Source of the DNA: a bacterium D16-51
GTDB taxonomy: Bacteria; Bacillota; Clostridia; Lachnospirales; Lachnospiraceae
Direction: 5' to 3'
DNA: 64,000 nucleotides
Assembly (NCBI GenBank): GCA_003612285.1
Contig: RAYE01000007.1
Coordinates: 1 to 64,000, forward strand
Below are positions 50,311 to 58,011 of this stretch, one piece after another (position 1 is the stretch's first letter; each line of letters starts with the position of its first letter). The position numbers and the translations under genes are program-made. The notes under the pieces are model-generated. The model saw only the letters and a list, made by a program, of their open reading frames with translations, made no database searches and was not told the origin of the DNA.

Positions 50311-51144
50311 ATGGGTACTTTTGATGATGCAAATGTAGATAAGGATTTGCTAAGCCAGATTTTTGCGGATGAAGGTGATGATGCAGAAACAGATGCATTG
50401 CTGGATGAAATGTTAAAGGATGTGGAACGGGAAGCGTCCAGGAGGAGCGGGGAAGAAACGCCTGCTGCTGTACAGGAAGAGCCAGCTGCAGAGGAACCTG
50501 CAGCTGATACAGAGCCTGCTGCCGAAGAACCGGCTGCACAGGAAGAGCCTGCAGAACAGGTACCAGCAGAAGAGCCGCAGCCGGAAAAAGAAGAAGCTCC
50601 GACAACGATGCCTGCTTTTGAAACAAATACAGAAAATGATCCTATATTAAAAGAAGCAAAACAGATTATGGATGAAGAACGCAAAGGCGGGACGATTACA
50701 ACGATTACTGCCGGCACAACGATTAAAGGCGGTATTTCTTCAGACGGTTCATTAGAGGTAATGGGTGTTATTACCGGAGATGTAGAATGCCAGGGGAAAG
50801 TTGCCATTGTTGGTACGGTTACCGGTAATGTAATTGCTTCCGAAATCTATGTCAGCTCAAAACGCCTGGAAGGCGGGTTAAGCAGTGAAGGTACTGTCAA
50901 AATTGGTGTCGGCACGATTATTATTGGCGATGTAGACGCTACTTCCGCCTATATTGCAGGCGCCGTAAAGGGTGATATTGATGTAAACGGCCATGTTATT
51001 GTGGATTCTACTGCAATTGTCCAGGGGAATATCAAAGCAAAATCCATCCAGGTAAATAATGGGGCTGTAGTAGATGGTTACTGCTCGTTGAATTATGCAG
51101 GCGTCAACCTGGAAGATTTCTTTGCAGGAACTAATGTAAACTAG
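50311..51144 (+). CDS. Bactofilin-family polymer-forming protein with acidic N-terminal extension
   Basis: Residues 120-265 are a bactofilin beta-helix (TTIKGGISSDGSLEVMGVIT, GKVAIVGTVTGNVIASEIYV, VKGDIDVNGHVIVDSTAIVQ), which assembles into cytoskeletal filaments without nucleotide. The first 115 residues are unusually long and acidic, with many repeats of EEPAA/EEPA-type sequence, probably unstructured. GAGGAGG precedes ATG 50311. The gene has its own promoter and precedes pyrH by about 50 bases. The acidic tail may bind partners or control polymerisation. Confidence 0.9.
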   Translation: MGTFDDANVDKDLLSQIFADEGDDAETDALLDEMLKDVEREASRRSGEETPAAVQEEPAAEEPAADTEPAAEEPAAQEEPAEQVPAEEPQPEKEEAPTTMPAFETNTENDPILKEAKQIMDEERKGGTITTITAGTTIKGGISSDGSLEVMGVITGDVECQGKVAIVGTVTGNVIASEIYVSSKRLEGGLSSEGTVKIGVGTIIIGDVDATSAYIAGAVKGDIDVNGHVIVDSTAIVQGNIKAKSIQVNNGAVVDGYCSLNYAGVNLEDFFAGTNVN

Positions 51145-51195
51145 GATGCCATGTTGATTTAAAACAGAGTATAGACAGAAAGGCATGGTAGTTGT

Positions 51196-51903
51196 ATGGC
51201 GGCAAAATATAAGAGGATTTTACTGAAATTAAGCGGTGAAGCCCTGGCAGGGGAGAATAAAACAGGATTTGATGAGGAAACCTGTTTAAAGATAGCAAAG
51301 CAGGTAAAACAGCTTGCGGATGACGGCGTACAGGTAGGGGTTGTTACTGGCGGCGGCAATTTCTGGCGTGGGCGCAGCAGTGAAAATATTGACAGGACAA
51401 AGGCAGACCAAATCGGGATGTTAGCAACTGTTATGAATTGTATTTATGTTTCGGAGATTTTCCGTAGTGCTGGGATGAAAACAAGCATCCTGACACCGTT
51501 TGAATGTGGTTCTATGACAAAGGTTTTTTCTAAGGACCGTGCAAATAAATATTTTGAAAAGGGCATGGTGGTATTTTTTGCGGGAGGTACGGGGCATCCG
51601 TATTTTTCAACAGATACTACGACTGTGCTTCGGGCGGTTGAGATTGAGGCGGATATTATTTTGCTTGCAAAGTCGATTGACGGCGTTTATGATTCCGACC
51701 CTGCTGTGAATCCTGAAGCAAAGAAATTTGATGAAATTGCGATTGATGACATAATTAATAAACGTCTTGGAGTCATTGATTTGGCGGCGGCCGTCCTGGC
51801 AATGGAAAACCATATGCCAATGATGATTTTTGGGCTGGAGGAAAAGGACAGTATTATTAATACGGTACAGGGCGTAACGCAGGGAACTTTAGTTACATTG
51901 TAA
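51196..51903 (+). CDS. pyrH: UMP kinase
   Basis: PyrH phosphorylates UMP to UDP with ATP. The 235-residue hexameric-type enzyme starts RILLKLSGEALAGENKTGFD, has VVTGGGNFWRGR, GMLATVMNCIYVSEIF for UMP binding, FFAGGTGHPYFSTDTTTVLR and SIDGVYDSDPAVNPEA. It begins the conserved pyrH-frr pair; rpsB and tsf, often upstream, are not here and bactofilin takes their place. Confidence 0.96.
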   Translation: MAAKYKRILLKLSGEALAGENKTGFDEETCLKIAKQVKQLADDGVQVGVVTGGGNFWRGRSSENIDRTKADQIGMLATVMNCIYVSEIFRSAGMKTSILTPFECGSMTKVFSKDRANKYFEKGMVVFFAGGTGHPYFSTDTTTVLRAVEIEADIILLAKSIDGVYDSDPAVNPEAKKFDEIAIDDIINKRLGVIDLAAAVLAMENHMPMMIFGLEEKDSIINTVQGVTQGTLVTL

Positions 51904-51914
51904 AGGAGGACATA

Positions 51915-52469
51915 ATGAACGCAGATTTTAATCAGTTTAAGGAGAAGATGGAGAAGTCGGTGGACAGCCTGGCGGGCGAATATTCGACAATCCGCGCAGG
52001 AAGGGCAAATCCTCATATTTTAGATAAAATTAGTGTAGATTATTATGGGCAGCCGTCAAGTTTACAGTCTGTAGCAAATATTTCTGTTGCAGAGGCACGT
52101 ACCCTGATGATACAGCCATGGGAGGCAAGCCTGATTAAGGAAATTGAGAAAGCAATTTTAACGGCTGATTTAGGATTAACCCCAAATAACGACGGAAAAG
52201 TAATCCGTCTGACTTTTCCGGAACTTACAGAGGAACGCCGTAAGGAACTGGTAAAGGATGTTAAGAAAAAAGGGGAGGGCGCAAAAGTTGCCATCCGTAA
52301 TATCCGCCGGGATGCGAATGATATGATTAAGAAGCAGCAAAAGGCGAATGAGATTTCTGAAGATGAGCAGAAGGATGCAGAAAGTGAAATCCAGAAGCTG
52401 ACGGATCAGTATGTATCACAGGTTGACCAGATGATAGAAGAGAAATCAAAGGAAATTATGACAGTGTAA
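51915..52469 (+). CDS. frr: Ribosome recycling factor
   Basis: Frr, with EF-G, splits ribosomes after termination. The 184-residue protein has the family length and conserved stretches SLAGEYSTIRAGRANPHILD, DYYGQPSSLQSVANISVAEA and VKKKGEGAKVAIRNIRRDAN. AAAGGAGG precedes the ATG, 11 bases after pyrH. Confidence 0.96.
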   Translation: MNADFNQFKEKMEKSVDSLAGEYSTIRAGRANPHILDKISVDYYGQPSSLQSVANISVAEARTLMIQPWEASLIKEIEKAILTADLGLTPNNDGKVIRLTFPELTEERRKELVKDVKKKGEGAKVAIRNIRRDANDMIKKQQKANEISEDEQKDAESEIQKLTDQYVSQVDQMIEEKSKEIMTV

Positions 52470-52485
52470 GGAATTGTGCAATCAG

Positions 52486-52515
52486 AGGGATAGATCATTT
52501 GGTCTGTCCCTATTT
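52486..52515 (+). terminator. Terminator-like hairpin after frr
   Basis: AGGGATAGA pairs with TCTGTCCCT (one G-T pair) and runs into ATTTTGC. It is moderate in strength and may only attenuate transcription into uppS. Confidence 0.45.
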
Positions 52516-52589
52516 TGCAGAAGAAAAAATTGTGTGTTGTGGCGGGAAGCCGCAAAAATGCGGAAGGCTTTTGGATTGGAGAGAGGAAA

Positions 52590-53306
52590 ATGCCTGAAAA
52601 AGAGAATGTACCGCGCCATGTGGCGATTATTTTAGATGGAAACGGGCGGTGGGCAAAAAAGAGGATGCTTCCAAGGAATGCAGGGCATGCGGCAGGAAGC
52701 AGGAATGTAGAAAAAATTTGTAAGGCTGCATGGGAAATGGGCATTGAATATGTGACGATGTATGCTTTTTCAACAGAAAACTGGTCGCGCCCGCAGTCGG
52801 AAGTGGATGCTTTGATGAAGCTTTTACATCAATATCTTTCAGACTGTTTAAAGACGAGTAAGAAAAATAATATGCAGGTCCGTGTGATTGGGGATATTAC
52901 TAAGCTGGATATAGATTTGCAGGAGAGGATACGGGAACTGGAGGAATTTTCTGCACAAAATACAGGGCTGCATTTCCAGGTTGCCTTAAATTATGGAAGC
53001 AGGGATGAAATTGTAAGGGCTGTCAGGAAAATTGCTGCAGATGCAGTGGAAGGGAAGCTTGTACCAACAAAAATCCAGGAAGGGATGATTTCAGAATACC
53101 TGGATACTGCCGGAATCCCAGACCCGGATTTGATGATCCGTACCAGCGGCGAGCAGAGGCTTTCTAATTATCTGTTATGGCAGCTTGCTTATACGGAATT
53201 TTATTTTACCGATGTGCTTTGGCCGGATTTTGACAAGAAAGAGCTTGAGAAGGCAGTAGAATATTACCAGAAGCGTGACCGGCGTTTTGGAGGGGTAAGA
53301 AAATAA
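52590..53306 (+). CDS. uppS: Isoprenyl transferase (undecaprenyl pyrophosphate synthase)
   Basis: UppS extends farnesyl pyrophosphate with isopentenyl units to make the C55 lipid carrier of cell-wall synthesis. The 238-residue protein has the catalytic IILDGNGRWAKKR, YVTMYAFSTENWSRP and the C-terminal DLMIRTSGEQRLSNYLLWQ. ATG 52590 has GAGAGG upstream; the frame open from 52515 adds 25 unlikely residues. A long hairpin separates it from cdsA. Confidence 0.95.
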   Translation: MPEKENVPRHVAIILDGNGRWAKKRMLPRNAGHAAGSRNVEKICKAAWEMGIEYVTMYAFSTENWSRPQSEVDALMKLLHQYLSDCLKTSKKNNMQVRVIGDITKLDIDLQERIRELEEFSAQNTGLHFQVALNYGSRDEIVRAVRKIAADAVEGKLVPTKIQEGMISEYLDTAGIPDPDLMIRTSGEQRLSNYLLWQLAYTEFYFTDVLWPDFDKKELEKAVEYYQKRDRRFGGVRK

Positions 53307-53363
53307 GGAACTTTAGAAAAATAAGTGATGCTAAGATGCGTCAGTTATTTTCCTAAAGTTCCT
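53306..53363. terminator. Long hairpin after uppS (hairpin family D)
   Basis: AGGAACTTTAG (53306-53316) pairs exactly with 53353-53363, and the stem continues through AAAAATAA/TTATTTT to about 20 bp. The outer arms match those of the hairpin after cysK. There is no T-tract. Confidence 0.5.
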
Positions 53364-53387
53364 AAGAACAGCAGGCAGGAGGAGAAG

Positions 53388-54179
53388 ATGTTTCGGACGA
53401 GATTAATAAGCGGGATTGTTTTGATGGCGATTGCCATTGCGCTGCTGGTATATGGCGGTTATCCTTTGTTCTGGGTGATTACGGGGATTTCTGTTATCGG
53501 TCTTTTTGAATTATACCGTGCGGTGGGGATGGAAAAAACAATTCCAGCGATTGCAGGGTATTTGTCAGGGATTGTTACAGATATCCTGATTTTAGATGAT
53601 GCATATAATTTATTAGTGATGTGGCTGATTTTGACATTCATGGTGATGATGGCATGTTATGTCATTGCGTTTCCGGCTTTTGATTCTGAGCAGGTTACCA
53701 TGCTGTTTTTTGGGATATTTTATGTGACAGTGATGATGTCGTTTGTTTTTAAGGTCCGTTTTGTGGAAAATGGGATTTTATTTGTATGGCTGATTTTTAT
53801 TGGCGCATGGGGCTCTGATACTTTTGCGTATTGTGTCGGAAAGCTTTGCGGGAAGCATAAGCTCCCTTCCAAGCTTAGCCCAAATAAGACAGTGGAAGGC
53901 TGTGCTGGAGGGATTGCCGGCGCTGCTTTGCTTGGTTTTCTGTTTGCCCTTATCTTTTTTAAAGATACTGGATACTGGTGGAAATTTGCATTGATTGGCG
54001 GGGTGTCTTCTGTGATTTCACAGATTGGGGACCTGACGGCGTCGGCGATTAAGAGAAACCATGACATTAAGGATTATGGGAAGCTGATTCCGGGGCATGG
54101 CGGCATTCTAGACCGTTTTGACAGCATTATTTTTATTGCGCCGGTTGTCTATTATCTTGTGACGTTCCTAAAGCTGTAA
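53388..54179 (+). CDS. cdsA: Phosphatidate cytidylyltransferase
   Basis: CdsA makes CDP-diacylglycerol from phosphatidate and CTP in the membrane. The 263-residue protein has about seven or eight helices and the C-terminal signature SASAIKRNHDIKDYGKLIPG, HGGILDRFDSIIF. It also has SDTFAYCVGKLCGKHKLPSK and LSPNKTVEG before it. ATG 53388 lies 6 bases after AGGAGGAG; the frame open from 53325 includes the family D hairpin and is not coding. Confidence 0.95.
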   Translation: MFRTRLISGIVLMAIAIALLVYGGYPLFWVITGISVIGLFELYRAVGMEKTIPAIAGYLSGIVTDILILDDAYNLLVMWLILTFMVMMACYVIAFPAFDSEQVTMLFFGIFYVTVMMSFVFKVRFVENGILFVWLIFIGAWGSDTFAYCVGKLCGKHKLPSKLSPNKTVEGCAGGIAGAALLGFLFALIFFKDTGYWWKFALIGGVSSVISQIGDLTASAIKRNHDIKDYGKLIPGHGGILDRFDSIIFIAPVVYYLVTFLKL

Positions 54180-54270
54180 GGGAGGATTCGTTACTATTTA
54201 TGGGCGGTTTTCTTAAAAAATGGATGTGAACCGCAGCAGATGGCAGGAAATTTTTGAAATGAGGGATAAA

Positions 54271-55419
54271 ATGAAAAATATCATGCTTCTTGGCTCGACC
54301 GGCTCGATTGGCATGCAGACTTTAGAGGTGGTCCGTGCAAATGAGGATATGAAAGTGGTTTCCTTAGCGGCATTCCAAAGTATTGATTTGCTGGAAAAGC
54401 AGATTCTTGAGTTTGAACCGGAAGTGGCATGCGTTTACAAAGAAGAGAAGGCGCTGGAATTAAAGAAGCGGCTGAAAGGGCGCAGTAAGGTTACCGTGCT
54501 TTCCGGCATGGAAGGGCTTTCTGCCTGTGCGACAGTGCCTTCCGGAGACATTGCCGTTGCGGCAGTTGTCGGGATGATTGGCATCCGTCCGGTGATTGAA
54601 GCGGTTAAAGCAAAGAAGGATATTGCGTTTGCTAACAAGGAAACGCTTGTAACGGCAGGGCATCTTATTATGCCGTTAGTAAAAAAGATGGGAGTAAAAC
54701 TGCTTCCTGTTGACAGTGAGCATTCCGCGATTTTCCAGTGCCTGCAGGGGGCGCGCCATAAAGAGGTTTCAAAACTAATCCTGACGGCTTCTGGAGGCCC
54801 GTTCCGTGGGAAAAAAAGAGAGGAACTAAAGTCAGTGACGCTGCAGGATGCGCTGAACCATCCGAATTGGTCGATGGGGAAGAAGATTACAATTGATTCT
54901 TCTACAATGGTGAATAAAGGTTTGGAAGTGATTGAGGCGAGGTGGCTGTTTGATATTGGGTTTGACCGGATTCAGGTTGTGCTGCAGCCGCAGAGCATTA
55001 TCCATTCTATGGTGGAATTTTGCGACGGCGCAGTGATGGCACAGCTTGGCACGCCGGATATGCGCCTTCCAATCCAGTATGCACTATGTTATCCGGAACG
55101 GAGGCAGTGCATGGGGGAGCGCCTTGATTTTACAAAGCTTTCTGCCATTACATTTGAACAGCCGGACAAAGAGACATTCCGAAGCCTTGTGCTCGCGTAT
55201 GAAGCTGGGAAAACGGGCGGAAGCATGCCGACGGTGTTAAATGCTGCAAATGAAAAGGCTGTGTCATTGTTTTTGCAGGAAAAGATTCCATACCTTGCGA
55301 TGGCGGAGTTGATTGAAGACGCTATGGAGGCACATACCGTGCTGCCAAACCCATCTTTGGAAGAGATATTGGAGTGTGAACAGGAAGTGTACCGTTATAT
55401 TGACGGAAAATATCAATAG
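54271..55419 (+). CDS. dxr: 1-deoxy-D-xylulose 5-phosphate reductoisomerase
   Basis: Dxr converts deoxyxylulose phosphate to methylerythritol phosphate with NADPH, the committed MEP-pathway step. The 382-residue enzyme starts MKNIMLLGSTGSIGMQTLEV (NADPH motif), has ALANKET-like IAFANKETLVTAGH, LLPVDSEHSAIFQCLQG for metal and substrate, SGGPFRG and TMVNKGLEVIEARWLF. ATG 54271 follows GAGGGA. ATG 54259 is a possible earlier start. Confidence 0.95.
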   Translation: MKNIMLLGSTGSIGMQTLEVVRANEDMKVVSLAAFQSIDLLEKQILEFEPEVACVYKEEKALELKKRLKGRSKVTVLSGMEGLSACATVPSGDIAVAAVVGMIGIRPVIEAVKAKKDIAFANKETLVTAGHLIMPLVKKMGVKLLPVDSEHSAIFQCLQGARHKEVSKLILTASGGPFRGKKREELKSVTLQDALNHPNWSMGKKITIDSSTMVNKGLEVIEARWLFDIGFDRIQVVLQPQSIIHSMVEFCDGAVMAQLGTPDMRLPIQYALCYPERRQCMGERLDFTKLSAITFEQPDKETFRSLVLAYEAGKTGGSMPTVLNAANEKAVSLFLQEKIPYLAMAELIEDAMEAHTVLPNPSLEEILECEQEVYRYIDGKYQ

Positions 55420-55440
55420 AAGAGAGAATTGAGGTAGTAT

Positions 55441-56799
55441 ATGAATATTATAGTTGCATTGTTAATCTTTACTGTAATTGTAGTGGCCCATGAATTAGGG
55501 CATTTTCTGCTTGCAAAGAAGAATGGGGTCGGCGTCCCGGAGTTTTCTGTGGGGATGGGGCCAAGGATTATTACAGTCGCAAAGGCAGAAAAGAGATGGA
55601 TTGTAAAGTTTTTCTGTTCCCAGAAGCTGATGGAGGAAAATGAGGACTGGAAAGATGTGACAAAATATTCCTGGAAGCTTTTGCCGATTGGCGGTTCCTG
55701 TGCGATGGTTGGGGAAGATGAGGAGAATGATTCCCCGGATTCGTTTAACAGCAAGGGAGTGTGGGCACGGTTTTCGATCGTGGCCGCCGGGCCTGTTTTC
55801 AATTTTGTTTTTGCTTTTATCTGTTCCATTATCATTATAGCAAATTCAGGGATAGATTACCCGCTGGTGCAGTCCGTCTACAGCGGGCAGCCGGCACAGT
55901 CCGCCGGCATTGAAACCGGGGATATGGTAAAAAAAATCAACGGGCACAAAATTTCGATTGGACGCGAGGTAGAAACATATGTCCAGCTCCATCCATTGAC
56001 AGGAGAAGAGGTAGAAGTTGTGCTGGAGCGGGATGGGAAAGAAAAAACAGTGTCCATAAATCCTAATTATAAAACATACCTGTTTGGTTTTTCTTACACT
56101 GCAAATAAAACGGACAGTACAAAGCTTTCCGCAATTACAGAGGGGAAGCCGTTTGAAAAGGCCGGGATTAAGGCGGGCGATAAGATTGTCCGTGTCAACG
56201 GCACAGAGGTTTCTAATGGCGAAGAATTGAAGAATGTTATGGAAGAAAACAGTTCCGATGGGAAGGAAATCCTTTTTGCCATTGAACGGGATGGGGAAGT
56301 AAAAGAGTATAAGATTACGCCAGAGCCTTATGAAACAAAAACATTGGGATTTTATGCTGCCGGAAATGTGAAGGGGGAGAATGCGTTCCAGGTACTAAAG
56401 TATAGCCTGGTAGAGGTGAAGTACTGGATTGAGACGACGGTTGCAAGCCTGGGGCAGTTAATTACCGGGAAAATCAGCACAAAAGAGCTTTCCGGCCCGG
56501 TGGGCATCGTAGATACGGTTGGTACGGTAATAGACCAAAGCAGCAGTTATGGGATGGGGGTTGTTGTTTTAAATATGCTTATCATGTCGGTGCTTTTAAG
56601 TGCAAACTTAGGGGTAATGAATCTGCTGCCGCTTCCGGCCCTGGACGGCGGAAGGCTTGTGTTTATCCTGATTGAGGCAGTCCGTGGGAAGCCGGTCAGC
56701 AGGGATAAGGAAGGGTATGTGCATTTTGCAGGGTTTATCCTTTTGATGCTTTTAATGGTATTTGTAATGTATAATGATATTGTCAGGATTTTGCATTAG
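55441..56799 (+). CDS. rseP: RseP-type site-2 intramembrane metalloprotease
   Basis: RseP cuts membrane-embedded anti-sigma factors and signal-peptide remnants. The 452-residue protein has the zinc motif VVAHELGHFLLAKK in its first helix, two PDZ-like regions in the middle (AQSAGIETGDMVKKINGHKI; FEKAGIKAGDKIVRVNGTEV) and the third zinc ligand in NLLPLPALDGGRLVF near the C-terminus. An insert of about 30 residues after LGHF is rich in Lys and Trp. It lies between dxr and ispG, a position conserved in Clostridia. The ECF anti-sigma at 9159 could be one substrate. Confidence 0.94.
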   Translation: MNIIVALLIFTVIVVAHELGHFLLAKKNGVGVPEFSVGMGPRIITVAKAEKRWIVKFFCSQKLMEENEDWKDVTKYSWKLLPIGGSCAMVGEDEENDSPDSFNSKGVWARFSIVAAGPVFNFVFAFICSIIIIANSGIDYPLVQSVYSGQPAQSAGIETGDMVKKINGHKISIGREVETYVQLHPLTGEEVEVVLERDGKEKTVSINPNYKTYLFGFSYTANKTDSTKLSAITEGKPFEKAGIKAGDKIVRVNGTEVSNGEELKNVMEENSSDGKEILFAIERDGEVKEYKITPEPYETKTLGFYAAGNVKGENAFQVLKYSLVEVKYWIETTVASLGQLITGKISTKELSGPVGIVDTVGTVIDQSSSYGMGVVVLNMLIMSVLLSANLGVMNLLPLPALDGGRLVFILIEAVRGKPVSRDKEGYVHFAGFILLMLLMVFVMYNDIVRILH

Positions 56800-56880
56800 A
56801 ATGTGTTAAAAGTTATCGTTTTATAGTAACGTATAAAGGCAGTTGGAGCGTTTTAGGACAGGAAAATCGGAGGCAGGAAA

Positions 56881-57978
56881 ATGTTTAGTGCGATGGCAGA
56901 GAAAAAAGCGCATAGGAGCTTTACAAAAGAAATACAAATTGGAAATTGTAAGATTGGCGGCGGTAATCCGGTGGCAATCCAGTCTATGACAAATACGAAA
57001 ACAGAAGATGTGAAAACAACGGTGGAACAGATTCTGGAGCTTGAAGAAGCGGGCTGCGATATTATCCGCTGCGCTGTCCCAACGATGGCGGCTGCAAAAG
57101 CCCTTTCTAAGATTAAAAAGGAAATCCATATCCCTTTGGTTGCGGACATCCATTTTGATTACCGCCTTGCAGTTGCTTCCATAGAGCATGGGGCGGATAA
57201 AATTCGGATTAATCCCGGAAATATTGGCTCGGAGGAAAATATTGCGGCCGTTGTAAGGGCGGCAAGGCAGAGGAATATCCCAATCCGGATTGGGGTTAAC
57301 AGCGGTTCGCTAGAAAAAGAGATTATTGAAAAGTATGGGAAAGTAACTGCTGAGGGATTAGTGGAAAGTGCGCTTGATAAAATTCAGTTACTTGAAAAGC
57401 TGGGACATGACAAGCTTGTCATCAGCATTAAGTCTTCTGATGTATTGATGTGCATTAAGGCTCATGAACTGTTGGTAAAAAGGATGTCTTATCCAGTCCA
57501 TGTGGGAATTACGGAGTCCGGCTCTGTCCTGGCTGGAAATATCAGGTCTGCTGTTGGAATTGGCAATATCTTATACCAGGGGATTGGCGATACCATACGC
57601 GTGTCCCTGACAGGGGCGCCTGTGGAAGAGGTGCGTTCGGCAAAGCTGATTTTAAAAACGCTTGGAATGAGAAAAGGCGGGGTGACAGTGGTATCCTGCC
57701 CAACCTGTGGAAGGACGCAGATTGATTTAATTGGGCTTGCTGGGAAAGTCGAAGAGATGGTTGCCGATTTGGATATGGATATTAAGGTCGCTGTAATGGG
57801 CTGCGTGGTAAATGGCCCGGGAGAGGCAAAAGAAGCTGACCTTGGGATTGCAGGAGGCAAAGGCGAGGGGCTTTTGTTCCGGAAAGGGGAAGTCATCAAA
57901 AAGGTGGCAGAGGAAAACCTTCTTGCCGCTTTGGAAGAGGAGTTAAAAAAGCTGCAGGACAGTGCAGAAGTTCGTTAA
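56881..57978 (+). CDS. ispG: 4-hydroxy-3-methylbut-2-enyl diphosphate synthase
   Basis: IspG, an iron-sulfur enzyme, makes HMBPP from MEcPP, the next-to-last MEP-pathway step. The 365-residue protein has GGNPVAIQSMTNTKTEDVKT, LVADIHFDYRLA, IRINPGNIGSEENI, and the [4Fe-4S] cysteines in VSCPTCGRTQID and MGCVVNGPGEAKEAD. It is the short bacterial form. GGAGGCAGG precedes ATG 56881. Confidence 0.95.
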   Translation: MFSAMAEKKAHRSFTKEIQIGNCKIGGGNPVAIQSMTNTKTEDVKTTVEQILELEEAGCDIIRCAVPTMAAAKALSKIKKEIHIPLVADIHFDYRLAVASIEHGADKIRINPGNIGSEENIAAVVRAARQRNIPIRIGVNSGSLEKEIIEKYGKVTAEGLVESALDKIQLLEKLGHDKLVISIKSSDVLMCIKAHELLVKRMSYPVHVGITESGSVLAGNIRSAVGIGNILYQGIGDTIRVSLTGAPVEEVRSAKLILKTLGMRKGGVTVVSCPTCGRTQIDLIGLAGKVEEMVADLDMDIKVAVMGCVVNGPGEAKEADLGIAGGKGEGLLFRKGEVIKKVAEENLLAALEEELKKLQDSAEVR

Positions 57979-58011
57979 AAGGCGTTGTCTGGAGACAAAA
58001 GGTGTGAGAAG

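Noticed and set aside
49869..50807. 312-codon minus-strand frame opposite the carboxypeptidase end and bactofilin
   Set aside because: It is the mirror of the bactofilin low-complexity repeats, has no ribosome site and crosses the bactofilin promoter.
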